Position numbers and translations under genes: made by a program
Notes under the pieces: model-generated
Databases searched by the model: none
Told to the model about the DNA's origin: nothing
The model's input: the letters and a program-made list of their open reading frames with translations, nothing else
Shown here: piece by piece, positions 42,706-51,716 of the stretch
Layout of the letters: each line of letters starts with the position of its first letter
How positions within the stretch are numbered: position 1 is the stretch's first letter
Origin: Parabacteroides sp.
Lineage (GTDB): Bacteria > Bacteroidota > Bacteroidia > Bacteroidales > Tannerellaceae
Reading direction: 5' to 3'
Length of the DNA: 51,716 nt
Assembly: GCA_022775005.1 (NCBI GenBank)
Contig: JALFJR010000068.1
Location: 1 to 51,716 of the forward strand

Positions 42706-44205
42706 TTATTCTGCCCAACCTTGCGCACGACCTACGGCCTTACGCCATCCTGCCAACAAATGAGCGGCCTCGTCCTCGGCCATTTCCGGCTTAAAGATGC
42801 GATCAAGGCTCCATTGTTGTTTCAATTCATCAATATCCTCCCAATAACCGACCGCCAAGCCAGCCAAGTAAGCCACACCCAAAGCAGTGGTTTCCAACAC
42901 CTTCGGACGAATCACCGGACTATGGCAAATATCCGACTGGAATTGCATCAAGAAATTATTTGCGATCGCTCCTCCATCTACCCGGATTTCCTTGGCATGG
43001 AAATGCACATCGTTCTCCATAGCCTCCAACACATCATGCACTTGATAACAAATACCTTCCAAAGCGGCACGCGTCAAATGTTGCGCTGTCGTGCCACGGG
43101 TAATGCCCACAATAGCCCCTCGCGCATATTGATCCCAGTAAGGAGCTCCTAATCCAGTCAAAGCCGGGACAAAATAGACACCGCCATTATCGGGCACTGC
43201 CTGCGCCATCTGTTCCGTTATCGCCGCACTGGGCACCAAGTTAATACCATCGCGGAGCCATTGCACCACAGCTCCACCCACGAAGACACTGCCTTCCAAC
43301 GCATAGGTCAACTGATCGCCCAATTTCCAAGCGATGGTTGTCAACAAATTATTCTGAGAATGCACGGGTTCTGCTCCCGTATTGAGAATCATAAAACAGC
43401 CTGTGCCATAGGTCGTCTTAATCATACCCCGATCCACACAAAGCTGACCAAAGAGCGCTGCTTGCTGATCACCCGCCATACCAGCCACCTTGACTCCTCG
43501 TTTGAAAATGGGGGAAGAGGTCTCGCAATAGATCTCACTGCAACTCTTCACTTCCGGCAACATCGAAGCAGGAATAGTAAATAGGTCTAACAGTTCCTGA
43601 TCCCATTGCAATGTCTTGATATTGAAAAGCATTGTGCGTGACGCATTAGTCACATCCGTAATATGGCAGGTGCCTCGGGTCAATTTCCAAACCAACCATG
43701 AATCTACTGTGCCGAAACAAAGTTCTCCTCGTTCTGCCCGCTCCCGAATTCCTTTCACATGGTCAAGAATCCATTTGATTTTAGTAGCGGAGAAGTAAGC
43801 GTCTATCACCAAGCCCGTCTTCTCATGGATGCGCTCAGCCCAACCCTCTGCCTTCAATTGCTCACAATAGTCGGCCGTACGTCGATCCTGCCACACAATC
43901 GCATTGTAAACCGGGAAACCAGTCTCACGATCCCAAATGATGGTGGTCTCTCGCTGATTAGCAATACCTATAGCCGCTAAATGCTCCTCGGTAAGATCTG
44001 CCTTTTCCATCACCTCCTTAATGACGGAGGATTGGGTGTACCATATCTCGTTTGGATCATGTTCTACCCATCCCGGTTTCGGGAAATACTGTTGAAACGG
44101 CTTTTGAGCCACTGTAATAATCGACCCCTGATGATTAAATAAAATCGCACGAGAACTGGTCGTGCCTTGGTCGATAGCCAATACGTACTGATTATTCGGA
44201 TTCAT
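42706..44205 (-). CDS. glpK: Glycerol kinase
   Basis: The product (499 aa) phosphorylates glycerol with ATP. Family motifs are [18 protein letters not shown] at the N-terminus, [14 protein letters not shown], the FGGY-like [10 protein letters not shown], and [15 protein letters not shown]. The length is that of the usual GlpK. I start at the ATG at 44205; a TTG at 44214 is in frame. It is the first gene of an operon that continues into glpF, the C39-like lipoprotein and the rhamnosidase-like enzyme. Confidence 0.96.
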   Translation of the reverse strand: MNPNNQYVLAIDQGTTSSRAILFNHQGSIITVAQKPFQQYFPKPGWVEHDPNEIWYTQSSVIKEVMEKADLTEEHLAAIGIANQRETTIIWDRETGFPVYNAIVWQDRRTADYCEQLKAEGWAERIHEKTGLVIDAYFSATKIKWILDHVKGIRERAERGELCFGTVDSWLVWKLTRGTCHITDVTNASRTMLFNIKTLQWDQELLDLFTIPASMLPEVKSCSEIYCETSSPIFKRGVKVAGMAGDQQAALFGQLCVDRGMIKTTYGTGCFMILNTGAEPVHSQNNLLTTIAWKLGDQLTYALEGSVFVGGAVVQWLRDGINLVPSAAITEQMAQAVPDNGGVYFVPALTGLGAPYWDQYARGAIVGITRGTTAQHLTRAALEGICYQVHDVLEAMENDVHFHAKEIRVDGGAIANNFLMQFQSDICHSPVIRPKVLETTALGVAYLAGLAVGYWEDIDELKQQWSLDRIFKPEMAEDEAAHLLAGWRKAVGRAQGWAE

Positions 44206-44257
44206 GTCTTTCAATCTATTAGATTCAACAATAAAAAATCAAATAGTTTTAAGACCC

Positions 44258-44265
44258 CAAATATA
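44258..44265 (-). promoter_or_regulatory. Putative -7 element of the glpK operon
   Basis: The minus strand reads TATATTTG, matching TAnnTTTG, 52 nt before the start codon. No clear -33 is seen; the sequence upstream is the end of the PBP1A gene. Confidence 0.35.
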
Positions 44266-44291
44266 TGAAATAAATTTAAGAAATTAAGATT

Positions 44292-46643
44292 TTACTCGAA
44301 CATTTTATCAATTCCACCCGTATCAGGCGTATTTGAGGGCATTTCCTTACCCTCTTCCTCCTCTGTTCCACAAGGATCGAGATAGCGTTCAGGAATATCA
44401 AAGCTCTCTGCCTCCGAATAGCCTAAAGATTTGTCGGCATAGACCTTCTGCATATAAAGCGCATAGATCGGCAACGCCATGCTGGCGCCCTGCCCTTCTG
44501 CCAAACGGTCGAAGTGAATGGAACGATCCTCACCGCCTACCCAACAGCCCGAAACCAAACTCGGCGTGAAGCCCATAAACCAGCCATCCGAGTTGTTCTG
44601 TGTCGTACCGGTCTTGCCACCCATCTCCGCCTTGATGCCATAACGGAAACGGACACGCCCACCGGTTCCGCCGTCGATAACACTACGCAACATGTGCAGC
44701 ATCTTATAGGCGGCCTCCTCGGTCAAGACCTCGCTCATCTGCGGGGTGAAGTTGGCGATCGTATTGCCAAATGAGTCCTCAATGCGGGTGACATACTGCG
44801 GCTCTACCCGGATACCGTGATTAGCGAAAACCGTATAAGCACCGACCATCTCACCAACGGAAACGTCCGGCGTACCCAAACAAACCGAGATCACCGGATC
44901 AATTTGGTTTTTCAAACCGAAAGAATGAAGCAGGCGCACAAAAGTATAGGGAGAAAGCTGGCTCATCAAGTAAGCCGTCACCCAGTTATCGGAATTTTGC
45001 AAGCCCCACTTGATCGTGACCATCTCGCCCACACGTTTGGCGCTCGCATTGCGAGGTACCCACAAACGACCATTCTCATCCATCAACTGTTGCTGCACGT
45101 GCAACATCTGGTCGCAAGGACTGATGCCCTCAATCATCGCCAACGAATAAAGGAAAGGCTTCATGGTAGAGCCCACCTGCCGACGACCACCATTCACCAT
45201 ATCGTATTGGAAATCGTTGTAGTCAATGCCACCCACATAGGCTTTCACATGTCCGGTACGTGCCTCCATCGACATGAAAGCAGTACGCAGGAAACTCTTA
45301 TGATAGCGAATCGAGTCCATCGGCGAGAGTAATGTGTCAATCGGGCCGTTCCAACTGAACACCCGCATATCCACTGGTGTGTCGAACACCTTGCGCATTT
45401 CCTTCTCGCTCATGCCCTCCTTCTTCATGGCCCGATAGCGATCCGTCTGGTGCATGGCCCGCATCAGCATCGTATCAATCTGACCAGCACTCACGTCCTT
45501 GGAGAAAGGCGCATAGCTCCGATCTTTTTTCTCCTTGAAGAAAGCCGGTTGCAAATCCTTGCTCATGTGCTCACGCACAGACTCCTCCGCATAACGCTGC
45601 ATACGCGAGTCAATTGTGGTGTAAATCTTCAAGCCATCCGTATAGAGATTGTAGAACTCCCCATCCGCTTTCTTGTTCTTATTACACCAGCCATAGAGCG
45701 GATTGGTCTCCCAAGAGAGGGAATCCTCGCTGAACTTTTGCGATTGCCAAGAGGCATAGTCCTTTCTATTAGGTTTCTTAGCCGTCATCGTTAAACGCAG
45801 ATACTCGCGGAAATAGGGGGCCAAACCATCCTTATGATCCATGCGGGTGAAATGCAACGTCAAAGGCAAGGCACAAAGCGAGTCACAATCCGCCTTACTC
45901 AAATAACCTGCCTTCTCCATCTGGCGCAAGACCGTGTTACGGCGACCCAGCGTCCGCTCGTTATGACGTACCGGATTGAAATAAGAGGGGTTCTTACACA
46001 TACCCACCAATGTAGCGGCCTCCTCAATAGAGAGTGTCTTCGGGGTCTTACCGAAATAAACCCGGGCAGCCGACTGAATACCGACCGCATTATAGAGGAA
46101 GTCAAACTTATTGAAATACATATTGATAATCTCCTCCTTCGTATAATAACGCTCTAACTGCACGGCGATTACCCACTCAATTGGCTTCTGGAAGAGTCGC
46201 TCCATCATGTTGTCAACGCTGGGTGAGAAGAGCAACTTCGCCAACTGCTGCGTAATGGTACTACCACCGCCGCCACTCTTCTGCATCAAGATGCCTCGCT
46301 TCACCACCGCACGGAATAGGCCTTGCGCGTCAATACCGCTATGCTCCGCAAAGCGGACATCCTCCGTAGCGATCAACGCCCGCACCAAATCCGGCGAGAG
46401 ATCCTCATAATTCACATAGATACGATTGTCTTTGCTGTGCGCATAGCTACCCAAAGCTTTTCCATCCGCAGAAATCACCTGCGAGGCGTATTTGTCGATG
46501 GGATTCTCCAACTGCTCCACCGGGGGCATATAACCGATTGAACCATTGGCAATAGACACAAACAACATGAAGGCTACACCAACTATCGCTACATACAACA
46601 CCCAACTAAGGGCGATAAAACCTTTCGTTATCTTCGAAGCCAT
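44292..46643 (-). CDS. Class A penicillin-binding protein (PBP1A type)
   Basis: The 783-aa product is a bifunctional murein polymerase. A short cytoplasmic tail and one membrane helix (about 10-30) lead to the GT51 transglycosylase domain with TEDVRFAEHSGIDAQG (catalytic Glu) and GGGGSTITQQLAKLL. The transpeptidase has SxxK as STMK near residue 490, SDN near 550 and KTGTT near 680. It makes and cross-links peptidoglycan in the periplasm. It stands alone between the glpK promoter region and a divergent small gene. Confidence 0.95.
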   Translation of the reverse strand: MASKITKGFIALSWVLYVAIVGVAFMLFVSIANGSIGYMPPVEQLENPIDKYASQVISADGKALGSYAHSKDNRIYVNYEDLSPDLVRALIATEDVRFAEHSGIDAQGLFRAVVKRGILMQKSGGGGSTITQQLAKLLFSPSVDNMMERLFQKPIEWVIAVQLERYYTKEEIINMYFNKFDFLYNAVGIQSAARVYFGKTPKTLSIEEAATLVGMCKNPSYFNPVRHNERTLGRRNTVLRQMEKAGYLSKADCDSLCALPLTLHFTRMDHKDGLAPYFREYLRLTMTAKKPNRKDYASWQSQKFSEDSLSWETNPLYGWCNKNKKADGEFYNLYTDGLKIYTTIDSRMQRYAEESVREHMSKDLQPAFFKEKKDRSYAPFSKDVSAGQIDTMLMRAMHQTDRYRAMKKEGMSEKEMRKVFDTPVDMRVFSWNGPIDTLLSPMDSIRYHKSFLRTAFMSMEARTGHVKAYVGGIDYNDFQYDMVNGGRRQVGSTMKPFLYSLAMIEGISPCDQMLHVQQQLMDENGRLWVPRNASAKRVGEMVTIKWGLQNSDNWVTAYLMSQLSPYTFVRLLHSFGLKNQIDPVISVCLGTPDVSVGEMVGAYTVFANHGIRVEPQYVTRIEDSFGNTIANFTPQMSEVLTEEAAYKMLHMLRSVIDGGTGGRVRFRYGIKAEMGGKTGTTQNNSDGWFMGFTPSLVSGCWVGGEDRSIHFDRLAEGQGASMALPIYALYMQKVYADKSLGYSEAESFDIPERYLDPCGTEEEEGKEMPSNTPDTGGIDKMFE

Positions 46644-46669
46644 TACAAAATTCTAAATCAAAGTCGGCG

Positions 46670-46677
46670 CAAATATA
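46670..46677 (-). promoter_or_regulatory. Putative -7 element of the PBP1A gene
   Basis: The minus strand reads TATATTTG, matching TAnnTTTG, 26 nt before the start codon. No good -33 is found. Confidence 0.35.
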
Positions 46678-46861
46678 AGGATTATATAGGAAACGGCCTT
46701 TTACATAGTATTATTTAACATTTCATAATGGGCGAATTTTCAAAGGGTTAGACTACGAATACAAGCATATAGCACTGTTTATAAGGGTTACAAGTTGTCG
46801 TTTTTCTCACTAATTTAGCTGCAACATAAAGCATTTATTTATCATAAACAACCTAATTATC

Positions 46862-47173
46862 ATGTCGAAGACGTATTTGAACCAAGTAGAGAAGACCAAA
46901 ATGTTGGTCAATGGATTATCGGACAACCAAACTCTTGTGCGCAACGTAGGCATCAGCGACGAGCAAGTGGCCGAATTAAGCCAAATCGCCGCTGAAGCAG
47001 AGGTGCTAAACAAAGCGGTCGATGACCTGCGAGCTGCTTTAAGCGTGAAAACGCGAGAGGCTAATCGGAAATTAGTTGAATTACGCGAAAAGACGCTGGC
47101 CGCCAAACGGGTGATCAAACGCTGTTATGAGCCGGAGCGCTGGCAAAATTTCGGCATCTTGGACAAGCGGTGA
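46862..47173 (+). CDS. Small coiled-coil protein, unknown function
   Basis: The 103-aa product is soluble and mainly helical, with a likely coiled coil over about residues 40-85 (AEAEVLNKAVDDLRAALSVK, then REANRKLVELREKTLAAKR). It ends in ERWQNFGILDKR. I do not recognise a named family with certainty, though similar small proteins are common in Bacteroidales. It is transcribed alone; the start is clear (ATG after an AT-rich leader). A repeat array follows its terminator. Confidence 0.75.
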   Translation: MSKTYLNQVEKTKMLVNGLSDNQTLVRNVGISDEQVAELSQIAAEAEVLNKAVDDLRAALSVKTREANRKLVELREKTLAAKRVIKRCYEPERWQNFGILDKR

Positions 47174-47195
47174 CTCGTTGCCGAACGGTGCACAA

Positions 47196-47237
47196 AAAAC
47201 GATGGGCAAAGAATGAAAATCCGTTGCCCATCGTTTT
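47196..47237 (+). terminator. Terminator of the coiled-coil gene
   Basis: AAAACGATGGGCAA pairs perfectly over 14 bp with TTGCCCATCGTTTT around a 14-nt loop. The second arm is also the first unit of the 22-bp repeat array. Confidence 0.75.
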
Positions 47238-47308
47238 AAAATTTGTTGCCCGTAGTTTTGAAATCCGTTGCCCATGGAATTTCATTTCGTTGCCCGTGGT
47301 TTTCGGAA
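47221..47308. repeat. 22-bp tandem repeat array with GTTGCCC core
   Basis: Four units of exactly 22 bp start at 47221, 47243, 47265 and 47287. Each has GTTGCCC(A/G)T at positions 3-11 and, in most, GTTTT(A/G)AAAT after it. Inverted copies of the core (GGGCAA) stand on both sides at 47204-47209 and 47314-47319. No gene lies in the gap 47174-47369. Confidence 0.8.
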
Positions 47309-47327
47309 ACAATGGGCAATGTTTTTT
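47290..47327 (+). terminator. Second hairpin with T-run at the end of the repeat array
   Basis: TTGCCC at 47290 pairs with GGGCAA at 47314-47319, and GTTT with AAAC inside, around TCGG, with one mismatch. TGTTTTTT follows, so it can act as a backup terminator. Confidence 0.55.
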
Positions 47328-47369
47328 GAGTCCTTCAGCAACGCTGTAAAACGACCGTTTGCCAATAGC

Positions 47370-48323
47370 TTATTTACCGATCTCCGTCAGATAACGCTCC
47401 GCCTCGATAGCGGCCTTGCAACCACTTCCCGCCGCCGTAATGGCTTGACGGTAATGCGGATCCGCTACGTCACCTGCCGCAAAGACACCGGGAATACCCG
47501 TGCGGGGTGTGCCGTCGATCGTCATGATATAGCCTACCTCGTCGGTCTTCACCCAAGGTTTGAATACATCCGAATTGGGTTTATGGCCGATTGCCAAGAA
47601 GAATCCATCGATCGCAATATCCACCATCTCCTCATCGGGCTCTCCCTTACGCTTCACCAAGTGGGCACCCTCTACCCCATTCTCTCCAAACAGACCGATC
47701 GTGTTGTGCTCGAAAAGCACGGTGATCTTGGGATTGTTCAACACCCGCTCCTGCATCACCTTGGAAGCACGCAGATAGGGCTTGCGCACAATCAGATAGA
47801 CCTGCTTCGCCAAGCCAGCTAAATAGATAGCCTCCTCGCAAGCGGTGTCGCCACCACCCACCACGGCTACCGTTTTCTTCCGATAGAAGAAGCCGTCGCA
47901 AGTGGCACAAGCAGAAACACCCATACCGGCATATTTCTGTTCATCTTCCAAGCCTAAATATTTTGCTGACGCACCTGTCGCAATGATCAAGGTCTCTGTC
48001 TCGATGGTCTTCTCATTGTCAATCATTACCTTATAAGGAGCCTTGGAGAGGTCGGTAGCCGTAACGATGCCATAACGCATATCCGTACCGAAACGCTCTG
48101 CCTGCTTCTTCAAATCTTCCATCATCTGCGGGCCTGAGATACCCTCCGGATAACCGGGAAAGTTCTCTACCTCCGTCGTGGTAGTCAACTGACCACCCGG
48201 TTGCAAACCCTCGTACAACACAGGTTGCAGATTAGCCCGAGAGGCATAGATCGCTGCTGTATAACCTGCCGGACCTGATCCTACGATCAGGCAGCGCACT
48301 TTTTCATTATTCGTTTCACACAT
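47370..48323 (-). CDS. trxB: Thioredoxin reductase
   Basis: The 317-aa product has the FAD-binding start LIVGSGPAGYTAAIYASR, the redox-active pair in SACATCDGFF, the NADPH-binding AVVGGGDTACEEAIYL and the C-terminal FAD motif GVFAAGDVADPHYRQ. It reduces thioredoxin with NADPH in the cytoplasm. It lies 57 nt after lolA in the ftsK-lolA-trxB gene order. Confidence 0.96.
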   Translation of the reverse strand: MCETNNEKVRCLIVGSGPAGYTAAIYASRANLQPVLYEGLQPGGQLTTTTEVENFPGYPEGISGPQMMEDLKKQAERFGTDMRYGIVTATDLSKAPYKVMIDNEKTIETETLIIATGASAKYLGLEDEQKYAGMGVSACATCDGFFYRKKTVAVVGGGDTACEEAIYLAGLAKQVYLIVRKPYLRASKVMQERVLNNPKITVLFEHNTIGLFGENGVEGAHLVKRKGEPDEEMVDIAIDGFFLAIGHKPNSDVFKPWVKTDEVGYIMTIDGTPRTGIPGVFAAGDVADPHYRQAITAAGSGCKAAIEAERYLTEIGK

Positions 48324-48380
48324 GTTTCCTTACTTATTCTATAAATTACTGATTACGCTACTTCCACTGCCGGACCTCAC

Positions 48381-49049
48381 TCAACGCAAGTCCACCACTT
48401 CCGCATCCGGATAATCCGCCTCATTAAAAACAAAGAAACGATCCGGTTGGTTCTGATTGGTTTGCAACTGACTGATCTGCACAGTGCTGTTGGTGCCATT
48501 CTTAGCACTGACCACCATGCGAGTAGGCAAACCGCTGTTTTTCTCTAACTGCAAGACCACCTTCGTCAAGTCACTTTTTTTCTTTGGAGTCAACTCTATA
48601 TCATAGGCCATCTTACCATTGGCCGCAGTGCTCTCTCCTTTATAAACCGCAGTGAAGCCCTTCTTATAGGTGCGCAGCAACAGCGCCGGATTGGTAAAAG
48701 GTAACTCCTCCGCTGTGGGTGTCGTCACATTCACCTCCTCATTATGCTCCACATAGCTCCACTGCGTTTGCCCGTCAAACCAGGTGATCGTACCCGGCAA
48801 ATCCAAACGGAACTTATCGTCGCGCATCTGGATCGTGCCCTCCATACGATCTCCTCCCCCAGCACCGGAAGTCTGCAAGGTGAAAACCGCCTTGATCCCA
48901 TTGGATTGTGTATATTGAGCCGCGGCCTTATCCAACAACGTAGCCGCATTTTGCGCATCCGCACCCAACGAGAAGCCAAGCAACAGCGCCAAGATCAGCC
49001 CAAGGGTAGTCAGGCAACGACACATTTCGATTTGATTCACTTTCTTCAT
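48381..49049 (-). CDS. LolA-family lipoprotein carrier
   Basis: The 222-aa product has a signal peptide (GLILALLLGFSLGADA) and the LolA-like shell: FTLQTSGAGGGDRMEGTI, DLPGTITWFDGQTQWSYV, NPALLLRTYKKGF and the late strand segment VVLQLEKNSGLPTRMVV. It would carry lipoproteins through the periplasm to the outer membrane. Its start is 4 nt behind ftsK, so the two are translationally close. Confidence 0.9.
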   Translation of the reverse strand: MKKVNQIEMCRCLTTLGLILALLLGFSLGADAQNAATLLDKAAAQYTQSNGIKAVFTLQTSGAGGGDRMEGTIQMRDDKFRLDLPGTITWFDGQTQWSYVEHNEEVNVTTPTAEELPFTNPALLLRTYKKGFTAVYKGESTAANGKMAYDIELTPKKKSDLTKVVLQLEKNSGLPTRMVVSAKNGTNSTVQISQLQTNQNQPDRFFVFNEADYPDAEVVDLR

Positions 49050-49053
49050 GCTT

Positions 49054-51561
49054 CTATTTTAATGCGTTTAACAGCTGCTCCAACGAATACTCATCTTGAA
49101 TCAGGACCTGACGCGCCTTGCTACCCTCGAAAGGCCCGACAATGCCGGCCGCCTCCAACTGATCCATCAAACGGCCCGCACGGTTGTAACCGATCGCGAA
49201 CTTGCGTTGGATTAACGAGGTAGAGCCCTGCTGCTGGATGACGATCAAGCGGGCAGCCTCCTCAAAGAGGGGATCACGATCAGAGAGATCCACATTGCCA
49301 CTGCCCTTCTCCTCGGCACCTTCGCCTACATATTCAGGCAAGAGGAAGGCCGTCGGATAACCAGCTTGCTCACTGATGAAGTTGACAATACGCTCCACTT
49401 CAGGCGTATCCACGAAAGCACACTGCACACGGGTGGTCTCTCCGCCTTGTGAGAAGAGCAGGTCGCCTCGACCGATCAACTGGTTCGCACCCGGTGCATC
49501 GAGAATGGTACGCGAATCGACCATCTGCATCACGCGGAATGCCATACGGGCCGGGAAGTTCGCCTTAATAATACCCGTGATGATATTGGTAGAGGGACGT
49601 TGGGTAGCGATAATCATGTGAATACCCACAGCACGCGCCTTTTGGGCGATACGGGCGATCGGCGTCTCGATCTCCTTGCCCGCCTGCATGATCAAATCGC
49701 CAAACTCATCAATGATCACCACGATAAACGGCATGAACTTATGTCCCTTCTCCGGATTCAAATGGCGAGAGATGAACTTGGCATTGTATTCCTTGATATT
49801 GCGCACATGCGCTTTCATCAACAGCTCATAGCGATCATCCATCTCCTTGCAGACAGAGTTAAGCGTCATGATCACCTTCGTACAATCGGTAATCACCGCC
49901 TTGTCCGCATCAGGCAACTTCGCTAAATAGTGACGCTCCAACTCCGCATAGATACCAAACTCCACCATCTTCGGATCGACCAAGACAAACTTCAATTCCG
50001 ACGGATGTTTCCGATAAAGAAGGGAAGTGATGATGGCATTCAAGCCGACTGACTTACCCTGGCCTGTCGCACCGGCCACCAAGAGGTGGGGCATCTTGCA
50101 GAGATCGAACATGAAAATGTCATTCGTAATGGTCTTACCCAACACCACGGGCAGATCATATTTAGACTCTTGGAACTTACGAGTAGCCACCACCGACTGC
50201 ATGGAGACAATCTGCGGATCCTTGTTGGGCACCTCAATACCGATCGTTCCCTTTCCCGGCATCGGGGCAATGATACGAATGCCTAACGCCGAAAGGCTCA
50301 AGGCTATATCATCCTCCAAATTCTTAATCTTGGCGATACGCACACCGGTGTCGGGCACTACCTCATAGAGCGTGATGGTCGGACCTACAGTCGCTTTGAT
50401 AGTCGCTATACTGATACCAAAGCTCTCCAAAGTCTGGCGAATGCGTTGCTGGTTAGCCTCTTGCTCATCCATATCCACCTGACGATCGGTTACGTCATAT
50501 TTCTTCAACAGGTCGAGCGTCGGATTGCGGAAGGTAGAGAGATCCAGCTTCGGATCGTAATCGCCTTGTCCCGAAGCGTCATACTCCTCGTCGCCTTGCG
50601 GCACCTCCACCGTGAAATCCGTTTGCGGTGTCGAGTCAGGTTCCTCTTTAGGATCCTCCTCCACGAAATCGGGCTCTTTAGCAATCGTCACCTCAAAATC
50701 GGTCGACCGTTTTCGTTCCGCCTCTTCGCGCTGTTCGTCCTGCTTACGCAGCTCAGCCTCAGTATCAAACAACGGTTCCTCTTCCGGTCCCTCAGCTATC
50801 GACCCATCGGTAGGCTCTTCCTCCACCTGAGAAAAAGGTTCAGCAACGACCGGCTGTTTCTCCTCTTCTTCCATCCCCGTTGACGCAGGATTAACAACCG
50901 TTTTCTCATGCGTTAACCGCCGTTTTGCCCAGCCAAAAGAGAAGACTTGCTGCAAGAAAGGTATCGTTTGCTTGCTGGTGAACACCGCGATAATCAGCAA
51001 GGTGCCCAACAGAAGCAAGATCGTTCCCGGAATACCGATGTTCGTAATCAGAATCTCGGAGATATAATAACCATGCTGACCTCCTAAATAAATAAAGGTA
51101 TCCTCATAGCCACTGATGAACACAAAGGCAAAAAAGATGGAGCCCCAAATCAGGGTAGCCGCACTAAACAAGAAGCGACGCAGCAGAGAAACCTGTGTCA
51201 AGTTCATGAGCTTGGCCCCCAATGAACCCAAGAAAAAAAGAATCATGAAAGAGGAGATGCCGAACCAACGGTTCATCAACAGGTCGGAGAGGTAAGCACC
51301 ACGCACACCGGTCCAGTTCTCCACCGTTCCTCGGTTGGCTACTAAGTCACTAACGGGAATATTCTCGATTTTGCTTTGATCCGCCGCTCCCGTGAAGAAG
51401 AAGGAAATCAATGAAAGCCCCACGTAGATCGTCAAAAAGGAGAGAATCAACCCTGTAATAAAGCGGGTACGCTCATTCGTGAAAAAGGCCTTGAGGCTGG
51501 CGAACCACCCCGTACCGGTGGTGGTTCGCTGCTTATTGGAAGTTGTCGTTTTCTTTGCCAT
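49054..51561 (-). CDS. ftsK: DNA translocase FtsK/SpoIIIE family
   Basis: The product (835 aa) has four N-terminal membrane helices (about 30-210) and an acidic, Glu-rich linker (about 225-340). The motor domain has Walker A GATGQGKSVGLNA near residue 500 and Walker B FIVVIIDEFGDLI. The C-terminal gamma winged helix (STSLIQRKFAIGYNRAGRL) reads oriented DNA sequences. It moves chromosome ends through the closing septum. I start at the ATG at 51561 (MAKKTTTSNKQ); a TTG at 51594 is in frame but would add 11 unlikely residues. Confidence 0.95.
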   Translation of the reverse strand: MAKKTTTSNKQRTTTGTGWFASLKAFFTNERTRFITGLILSFLTIYVGLSLISFFFTGAADQSKIENIPVSDLVANRGTVENWTGVRGAYLSDLLMNRWFGISSFMILFFLGSLGAKLMNLTQVSLLRRFLFSAATLIWGSIFFAFVFISGYEDTFIYLGGQHGYYISEILITNIGIPGTILLLLGTLLIIAVFTSKQTIPFLQQVFSFGWAKRRLTHEKTVVNPASTGMEEEEKQPVVAEPFSQVEEEPTDGSIAEGPEEEPLFDTEAELRKQDEQREEAERKRSTDFEVTIAKEPDFVEEDPKEEPDSTPQTDFTVEVPQGDEEYDASGQGDYDPKLDLSTFRNPTLDLLKKYDVTDRQVDMDEQEANQQRIRQTLESFGISIATIKATVGPTITLYEVVPDTGVRIAKIKNLEDDIALSLSALGIRIIAPMPGKGTIGIEVPNKDPQIVSMQSVVATRKFQESKYDLPVVLGKTITNDIFMFDLCKMPHLLVAGATGQGKSVGLNAIITSLLYRKHPSELKFVLVDPKMVEFGIYAELERHYLAKLPDADKAVITDCTKVIMTLNSVCKEMDDRYELLMKAHVRNIKEYNAKFISRHLNPEKGHKFMPFIVVIIDEFGDLIMQAGKEIETPIARIAQKARAVGIHMIIATQRPSTNIITGIIKANFPARMAFRVMQMVDSRTILDAPGANQLIGRGDLLFSQGGETTRVQCAFVDTPEVERIVNFISEQAGYPTAFLLPEYVGEGAEEKGSGNVDLSDRDPLFEEAARLIVIQQQGSTSLIQRKFAIGYNRAGRLMDQLEAAGIVGPFEGSKARQVLIQDEYSLEQLLNALK

Positions 51562-51591
51562 TGCTGCTTTAGTCTGTTTCGTAAATGCCCG

Positions 51592-51599
51592 CAAATGTA
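51592..51599 (-). promoter_or_regulatory. Putative -7 element of the ftsK operon
   Basis: The minus strand reads TACATTTG, matching TAnnTTTG, 30 nt before the ftsK start and just behind the stop of the upstream gene. Confidence 0.35.
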
Positions 51600-51605
51600 C
51601 AAAAA

Positions 51606-51716
51606 TTAAATGGTTCGGTGAACCTCATGTCCCTGTACATAGATCGCGCTGTGCGGACGGGCCGGGCAAAGGTGCTCGCAAGCGCCACAGCCAATGCAGG
51701 TCTCCACGTTGACCAC
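51606..51716 (-). CDS. 4Fe-4S ferredoxin-type protein (C-terminus only)
   Basis: The last 36 codons of a gene entering from the right edge read VETCIGCGACEHLCPARP and then HSAIYVQGHEVHRTI before TAA. The CxxCxxCxxxCP pattern binds a 4Fe-4S cluster. What precedes it is outside the window; in Bacteroidetes this ending is found in multi-cluster membrane ferredoxin proteins. Its stop lies 44 nt before the ftsK start. Confidence 0.8.
   Translation of the reverse strand: MVNVETCIGCGACEHLCPARPHSAIYVQGHEVHRTI

Noticed and set aside
47221-47308. Short CRISPR array
   Set aside because: The 22-bp period has no repeat/spacer division; units are contiguous and degenerate, and no cas gene is near.

Overview
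The window is bacterial chromosome from a member of the Bacteroidales, most likely the Parabacteroides/Tannerella side of the order. The evidence is the UpxY-type NusG-like protein at the head of a capsule locus, Bacteroidetes promoters (TTTG, about 19 nt, TAnnTTTG; a full match at 29842-29872), the long Ala/Lys/Glu tail on ribosomal protein S16, a hybrid two-component system remnant, weak Shine-Dalgarno sequences and the ftsK-lolA-trxB order. Genus is inferred from general appearance only; no database was searched.

Region 1 (1-20510, all minus strand) is one surface-polysaccharide locus. It reads from a promoter near 20250-20278 through upxY, a membrane NDP-sugar dehydratase/epimerase, two OmpA-like proteins, a DegT-type aminotransferase, then an inserted peptide-modification cassette (6026-13619), then wza, wzc, a PHP phosphatase, an endo/exonuclease/phosphatase-fold protein, and the ABC exporter pair wzm/wzt (wzt runs off the left edge).

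The inserted cassette is the most interesting part of the window. It holds a 127-aa candidate precursor, two tandem radical SAM/SPASM enzymes, an HPr-kinase-like ATPase, an S24/S26 peptidase with a Ser/His/Asp pattern, two PqqD-like proteins, a nucleotidyltransferase and an ABC exporter. It looks like an undescribed RiPP-type system carried inside a capsule operon. The precursor gene is AT-rich, lies between 21-bp direct repeats, and is surrounded by palindromes.

Region 2 (20511-30240) is mostly housekeeping: a nucleotidyltransferase divergent from myo-inositol-1-phosphate synthase, rpsP, an ABC-F ATPase, a DUF3943 outer-membrane-type protein, a TRIC-type channel with L-asparaginase I, a WalJ-like MBL hydrolase, and three tRNAs (two identical Lys-CTT, one Ser-TGA).

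Region 3 (30241-38564) holds a four-gene operon for murein and peptide breakdown: NlpC/P60 hydrolase, L-Ala-D/L-Glu epimerase, transglutaminase-like lipoprotein and S9 dipeptidyl peptidase. A strong terminator follows, then a hybrid two-component regulator collapsed by several internal deletions, and a 55-aa one-helix membrane protein.

Region 4 (38589-51716) holds glpK-glpF followed in the same operon by a C39-like lipoprotein and an alpha-L-rhamnosidase-like enzyme, then PBP1A, a small coiled-coil protein with a 22-bp repeat array behind it, trxB, lolA, ftsK and the C-terminus of a 4Fe-4S protein at the right edge.
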